Of a stretch of DNA of 49,325 nucleotides, positions 45,115 through 49,325 are shown piece by piece. This DNA comes from Burkholderiales bacterium (lineage in GTDB: Bacteria; Pseudomonadota; Gammaproteobacteria; Burkholderiales; WYBJ01). Made by a program: the position numbers and the translations under genes. A model generated the notes under the pieces. The model ran no database searches. It was given only the letters and a program-made list of their open reading frames with translations, and was not told where the DNA came from. Positions within the stretch are counted from its first letter, which is position 1, and every line of letters starts with the position of its first letter. The stretch is from assembly GCA_020848435.1 (NCBI GenBank), contig JADLAC010000045.1, forward strand, positions 1-49,325, given 5' to 3'.

Positions 45115-45207
45115 GGTGGTGACAGCCAACTCGCCCAGCGAGATGTCGAGCGTCTCCAGGCGGATGTTGGCCCTTGCGCCTCTGTCTCCCGGTCGCGTTG
45201 GTTCTGT

Positions 45208-46106
45208 TCAGCTCGATCCGGTGTCAGATTCGGGTGCGAACAGACCGAGGCCAAAGTGCGAGGCGAAGCCGAGGATAAGTGGGCCGCGGACCGGGTCGCT
45301 GAAAATGAGGCGTACCGCGTAAGCATGATCCATTGGCGGAGGCAACCCGTCACGACGCTGGCGAATGAAATGCCTGAAGCGCATCCATTCCGGCCGCTTT
45401 CTCAAGTCCACCACGTCGACGCTGGTTGGTGCAGGGCGCCGGCGCGACGCCAGCTCCTCTGCGATCTGCCCGTGCAAGGTGTTTCGTCCTCTTGGCTTTA
45501 GATGTCGCGGCGCGAGGAAGGGCGTTTGGCTGACCCAGGCTTTCGCTCCCTCGGGCGCAAGCAAACGGCGCAAGGACAGGCCCCACTTTCCGGGAATACG
45601 AGCAAGATCGGAAAGCGAGCCAGAAGCGGCCACCGCAAGTTGAAGCGGGCCGATGCCACCCTTGGTAAAGGTGTGACGGATGTTGCGCACGGCAGCTTGG
45701 GCCGTGTGCCCCAGCCCCATGGGAGCCCAGATCAGGATGTGCTCGAGGTGACCATCGCCATCCAGGTCTCGCGGCAGCACGTGAGCGTGCTCATGCGGGC
45801 CAACGAGGGGGCGGCCATCGTTGGCGCGGCCTGAAAGTTCAACGCAAGGAGAAGGATCGATCCGTTTTGCAGCCGCGATCAACGCGCGATGCAGAAGATC
45901 TGCCTGCGGCAACGTACGACAGACGTTGGGCAACGCGTGATCATTGCCGCTTGCCGTGGACATCGACAGCAGCATGGCCTCGACGCTAGAGGCGTCGCGT
46001 GTCCTGGGCTTTGTCGAAGGGGCATTCGCGTCCAATGCACCGGACTTGCGCCAATAGAACTCTTTGCGACTGCCTGGCGGTTGGTTCCAGCCGTGCGCGC
46101 GCAGCC
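45208..46106 (-). pseudogene. csb2: C-terminal part of Csb2 (type I-U Cas5-Cas6 protein), truncated at an IS21-type end
   Basis: Reading on the minus strand from the element edge, the frame is open as LRAHGWNQPPGSRKEFYWRK and onward to the normal stop, about 298 codons. The PPGSR...YWR string and GPHEHAHVLPRDLDGDGHLE followed by HILIWAPMGLG are signatures of the Csb2 (GSU0054) family. GLGLF at the end is also typical. Csb2 supplies Cas5 (N-terminal) and Cas6 (C-terminal) functions, so the remaining part would hold the crRNA-processing half. A TTG at 46035 could start a shortened protein. The first roughly 100-250 residues are missing, and they are not found on the other side of the element within this window. 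Confidence 0.8.
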
Positions 46107-46235
46107 TGCGTATTTCAGGCCATCGTAGACGGCCATTTCAGACGAACGTAGACGGCATTTCAGGCTGATCGTAGATGCCGTTTCAGATTGATCGTGGACG
46201 GCGTTTCAAGCTGATCGTAGACGATCACAGGGTGC
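46107..46235. repeat. Left-end multiple terminal repeats of the IS21 element
   Basis: About five tandem, slightly diverged copies of a 23-25-base unit reading TTTCAGGCTGATCGTAGACG at consensus. They begin near 46111, 46135, 46159, 46181 and 46204. The spacing and orientation are those of IS21-type transposase-binding repeats. Confidence 0.8.
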
Positions 46236-46282
46236 GCGAGTGACCTGACCGCAGGCATGCTGGCGGATTTTTTCGGACCGCC

Positions 46283-47836
46283 ATGCCTACACCCAGGATC
46301 ACGATGCGCCAGATTCGACAGACCCTTCGCCTGCACTTCGAAGCAGGCCTGAGCTACGCCCAGGTGGCCCGCGCCATTCCGGCGGCCAAGGCCACGGTGG
46401 GCAAGATCATCCTGCTTGCCCGCGCTGCCGGAGTGGATTGGGCGCTCGCCCAGAGGCTCTCGGACGAGGAACTGGAGGCGCGCCTGTACCGCCCGCCGGT
46501 GGCGCGCTCAAGCCGCCATCTCGAGCCCGACTACGCCCGCATTCACCAGGAACTCAAACGCCCCGGGGTGACGCTGCAACTGCTCTGGGAGGAGTACCAG
46601 CGCGCGCACGCTCTGGCCGGGGAGCCGGCCTACAAGTACACGAGTTTCTGCGTCAAGTATGCCGCCTGGGCGGCGAGCCTGAAGCGCTCGATGCGCCAGA
46701 CCCACCCGGCCGGAGAGCGGCTGTTCGTCGACTACGCCGGCCAAACGCTTCGCATCATCGATGCGGCGAGCGGCGAGATCCGGCCCGCGCAGATATTCGT
46801 CGCCGTCCTGGGGGCGTCGAACTACACCTACGCCTGCGCCACCGCCAAGCAGACGGCGGCCGACTGGGTCGGGGCACTGGTCGCGGCGCTGGAGTTCATC
46901 GGCGGGGTACCGCGGCTCGTCGTACCGGACCAAACGCGTGCGCTGATCGCGCGCCCTGACCGCTACGAGCCCACGCCCAACCGGTTGGTGGAGGAATTCT
47001 GCGGCCATTACTCGACGGTCGTACTCCCAGCGCGGCCCGCTCATCCCCGCGACAAGCCCAAGGCCGAGGTGGGCGTGCAAGTCGTCGAGCGCTGGATCCT
47101 CGCGCGGCTGCGTCACCGGCGGCTGTTCAGCTTGGCTGAGGCGAACGCGGCGATCGCCGAGCTGCTCATCGAATTGAACGCGCGGCCCTTCAAGAAGCTG
47201 CCCGGTTGCCGGGCAAGCGCCTTTGCCAGCCTTGATCGGCCGGCGCTGCGGCCGTTGCCGGCCACGCGCATGGTGATCGCGCGCTTTGAGCGTGTGCGCG
47301 TGAACATCGACTACCACTTCGAGCTCGACCGCCACTACTACAGCGTGCCGCACCGGCTGGTGCACGCCCAACTGGACGTGCGCGTGACCGAGACGACGGT
47401 GGAGGCGTTTCTTGGCCAGCAGCGCGTGGCCTGCCACACCTACAGCCGCCTGCAGGGCAGACATACGACGCTGCCCGAACACATGCCGGCCTCGCACCGC
47501 GCGCATCTGGAGTGGACGCCAGCCAAGCTCATCGCTTGGGGCGAAGGAATCGGTCCAAAGTGCGGGGCGCTGGTGCGCTGGCAGATGGAGAACCGTCCGC
47601 ACCCTGAGCAGGGCTACCGCGCCTGCCTGGGCCTGAAGCGCCTGGCGCGCCAGTTCGGCCAGCAACGCTTGGAGGCCGCCTGCGCTCGGGCGCTGGCCAT
47701 TCGCTCGCCCACCTACCGCAGCGTCGCCTCGATCCTCGCCGCCGGCCTGGATCGCCAGCCCGCCAGCACCGAGGCGCCCGCCCAGAGCAGCCTGCCGCTG
47801 CACGAGAACGTGCGCGGCCCCGAGTACTACCACTGA
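46283..47836 (+). CDS. istA: IS21-family transposase IstA
   Basis: A 517-residue transposase. The N-terminal helix-turn-helix is at about residues 5-50 (MRQIRQTLRLHFEAGLSYAQ). The DDE catalytic core follows: first Asp in RLFVDYAGQT, second Asp in LVVPDQTRALI, Glu in DKPKAEVGVQVVERW. The C-terminal domain has YHFELDRHYYSVPHRLV. Length and motifs are intact. istB follows 18 bases later. Confidence 0.95.
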   Translation: MPTPRITMRQIRQTLRLHFEAGLSYAQVARAIPAAKATVGKIILLARAAGVDWALAQRLSDEELEARLYRPPVARSSRHLEPDYARIHQELKRPGVTLQLLWEEYQRAHALAGEPAYKYTSFCVKYAAWAASLKRSMRQTHPAGERLFVDYAGQTLRIIDAASGEIRPAQIFVAVLGASNYTYACATAKQTAADWVGALVAALEFIGGVPRLVVPDQTRALIARPDRYEPTPNRLVEEFCGHYSTVVLPARPAHPRDKPKAEVGVQVVERWILARLRHRRLFSLAEANAAIAELLIELNARPFKKLPGCRASAFASLDRPALRPLPATRMVIARFERVRVNIDYHFELDRHYYSVPHRLVHAQLDVRVTETTVEAFLGQQRVACHTYSRLQGRHTTLPEHMPASHRAHLEWTPAKLIAWGEGIGPKCGALVRWQMENRPHPEQGYRACLGLKRLARQFGQQRLEAACARALAIRSPTYRSVASILAAGLDRQPASTEAPAQSSLPLHENVRGPEYYH

Positions 47837-47854
47837 CCACGAAGGAGACCGCCC

Positions 47855-48595
47855 TTGCTCAACGAACACACCCTGGAACAACTGCGCATCCTGCGCCTGG
47901 ACGGCATGCTGCACGCGCTGCAGGATGCGGCGACCACCAGCGCTGCGGCCTCGCTACCGTTCGAGGAACGCTTCGCACTGCTGGTGCAGCGCGAGATTGA
48001 CTGGCGCGACGCCAAACGCTTAGAGCGGCTACTGAAGGCCGCCAGACTGAAGATCTCCGGCGCCTGCATCGAGGACATCGACTGGCGCGCCTCGCGCGGC
48101 CTGGACCGCTCGCTGATCAGTGCACTGGCCGGCGGCGACTGGCTGCGCCACGGACGTAACGTGCTCATCACCGGAGCCACTGGCGTGGGGAAAACATGGT
48201 TGGCGTGTGCGCTCGCGCAGCAGGCCGCGCGCCTGGGCTTCACCGTCCTGTACGCTCGCGCCCCTCGACTGCTCGAGGAACTGCGCGTCGCCCACGGCGA
48301 CGGCAGCTTCGGGCGGCGCCTGGCGCAACTGGCGCGCATCGACCTGCTCGCCCTGGACGACTTCGCCATCGCCCCGATCACCCCGGCCGCGCGCAACGAC
48401 CTGCTTGAACTCCTCGACGATCGGGTCGGCTCGCGCTCCACGCTCATCACCAGCCAATTGCCGGTGAACGCCTGGCACGCCTGGCTCGACGACCCGACGC
48501 TGGCCGACGCGATCCTCGATCGCATCGTGCACGCCGCCCACCGAATCGCATTGAAGGGCAACAAGTCGATGCGCGACCCCGAGGCAAAGAAATGA
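47855..48595 (+). CDS. istB: IS21-family helper ATPase IstB
   Basis: A 246-residue AAA+ ATPase that selects the target and activates IstA. Walker A is [12 protein letters not shown] and Walker [12 protein letters not shown]. The N-terminal helical part begins [19 protein letters not shown] ribosome binding site (GGAGA) lies in the gap after istA, starting with TTG. It looks functional, so the element may still move. Confidence 0.95.
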   Translation: MLNEHTLEQLRILRLDGMLHALQDAATTSAAASLPFEERFALLVQREIDWRDAKRLERLLKAARLKISGACIEDIDWRASRGLDRSLISALAGGDWLRHGRNVLITGATGVGKTWLACALAQQAARLGFTVLYARAPRLLEELRVAHGDGSFGRRLAQLARIDLLALDDFAIAPITPAARNDLLELLDDRVGSRSTLITSQLPVNAWHAWLDDPTLADAILDRIVHAAHRIALKGNKSMRDPEAKK

Positions 48596-48739
48596 CCGCT
48601 TCGCGCAACCCCACGAGCGCCAACGTCGCGCCCGCATACACGGCTTGCCCACCGCGGCGGTCGTGCGTCGCCAGCGCCGCCCGCCGCCGTGGACAAGCCT
48701 GCATCGCGCGTTGCGACCCACCTATCGCCTTCGGCGTAG

Positions 48740-48887
48740 CACCACCGCGCCGCGTTTCAACCTGATCGTGGACGATTACGATACGATAGACCCCGTCACT
48801 CGCGCGCCCCGCTGATCGTCCACGATCACGCTGAAACGCCGTCTACGATCGCGCTGAAATGACCGTCCGCGATCGCTGAAATACGCA
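48740..48887. repeat. Right-end multiple terminal repeats of the IS21 element
   Basis: One copy in direct orientation (GTTTCAACCTGATCGTGGAC near 48756) and three inverted copies (near 48812-48835, 48837-48858 and 48860-48881) of the terminal unit, ending CTGAAATACGCA. They match the left-end repeats. Confidence 0.8.
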
Positions 48888-49325
48888 GTATCTATTGCTG
48901 ACTATTGATTCTGGGCTCAGAACGAGCGTAGTTCTCTGAATCTTTCCGGGAAGATCATCAACGGCTAGGCGCTCTGCCTTTCAGCATCTATTGCTGACTA
49001 TTGGCTGCAAGCGGCGTCGGATGACGGTCGATTTGACGGTAAATCCGTCCTCGGTCGGACTGGCTGATTTTTTACCGTCAAACGTTCGGTGCGTATGACT
49101 GGTAAATTGTTGGCTCACTTCTTTTTGCGATTCATTGCCTTGTGGGTGCCGAGGCAGATTTATCGCCGTGACGGTAAATTTTCCGTGCGCTTATTCCTGC
49201 TAGCCCAACTTGCGCAGAATCGTGGGTCGGGGGACGCGAAATCAGTGACTTAAGTAAAAAGTCGGCACTACATCTTCGCGATTAAGCGGCGCTGCGCTCG
49301 GCGTCGGCAGCAATCTCCGGGAGCC
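48888..49325. other. Non-coding right edge with direct and inverted repeats
   Basis: No gene is seen and no csb2 sequence continues here. The 18-base ATCTATTGCTGACTATTG occurs at 48890-48907 and 48986-49003. TTTGACGGTAAA (49032-49043) faces its exact reverse complement TTTACCGTCAAA (49071-49082), and GTGACGGTAAAT recurs near 49169. The interval is richer in A and T than the rest of the window. It may be an operator, an origin-like site or the end of another mobile element. Confidence 0.5.

Larger units (their letters stand above)
46107..48887 (+). mobile_element. IS21-family insertion element
   Basis: A 2781-base element with istA and istB. The ends match as inverted copies, TGCGTATTTCAG (46107-46118) and CTGAAATACGCA (48876-48887), beginning TG and ending CA. 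Inside each end lie multiple subterminal repeats of the unit TTTCAG...GATCGTAGACGG, which IS21 elements use for transposase binding. No short target duplication is seen: flanks are GCAGCC on the left and GTATCT on the right. Its left end abuts the truncated csb2 gene. Confidence 0.92.

Noticed and set aside
46100..48895. Simple IS21 insertion into csb2
   Set aside because: A target-site duplication is absent and the right flank does not continue csb2, so a rearrangement must be involved.

Overview
The window reads as chromosomal DNA of a high-GC betaproteobacterium, most likely Burkholderiales-like. Two things point there: four Bug/TctC-type periplasmic solute receptors, and compact tsaB-rimI-udg housekeeping genes of proteobacterial type. 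No rRNA, tRNA or other marker allows a species name. Most genes up to 28.6 kb are ordinary chromosomal genes; from about 28.7 kb the window becomes accessory.

Layout. 0.5-7.2 kb (+): a secreted, acidic, Trp/Tyr-rich repeat protein of unknown function, an RluF-type pseudouridine synthase, lipoproteins and small membrane proteins, a phospholipase-D-like lipoprotein, an orphan [2Fe-2S] subunit and a ketopantoate-reductase-like enzyme. 7.2-14.5 kb (-): thioredoxin-like protein, enolase-superfamily enzyme, methyltransferase, an AroQ-like protein lacking the catalytic Tyr, two Bug receptors, then the overlapping tsaB-rimI-udg genes. 14.6-17.0 kb (+): MmgE/PrpD protein and Gfo/Idh/MocA oxidoreductase. 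17.3-22.9 kb (-): TerC, a TctE/TctD-like two-component pair and a REC-PAS-GGDEF-EAL protein, with a divergent degenerate-EAL protein at 23.1-24.3 kb. 25.1-28.6 kb: an amidase and two more Bug receptors.

29.0-32.5 kb (+): a three-gene cassette of a duplicated-domain protein, a secreted-type HExxH metallopeptidase and an exported protein; it may be a toxin/cargo locus. 32.5-34.6 kb: broken phage structural genes, the last running straight into the old end of a CRISPR array.

34.6-46.1 kb: a large CRISPR array (82 intact repeats plus one degenerate terminal repeat), leader, cas2 and a fused cas4-cas1 gene, then a decayed SEC-C gene, an oppositely oriented J-domain gene and the C-terminal part of csb2 (Cas5-Cas6 protein of type I-U/I-G). 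csb2 is cut off at the terminus of an IS21-family element (istA-istB, 46.1-48.9 kb). No cas3, csb1/cas7, cas8u or complete csb2 is present. What is visible is therefore an adaptation module with a long memory and no local interference machinery. The array records its own history: the base next to the handle changes in blocks, and two pairs of partly overlapping spacers imply a 5'-GTTC flank, matching the TTN PAM known for type I-U.
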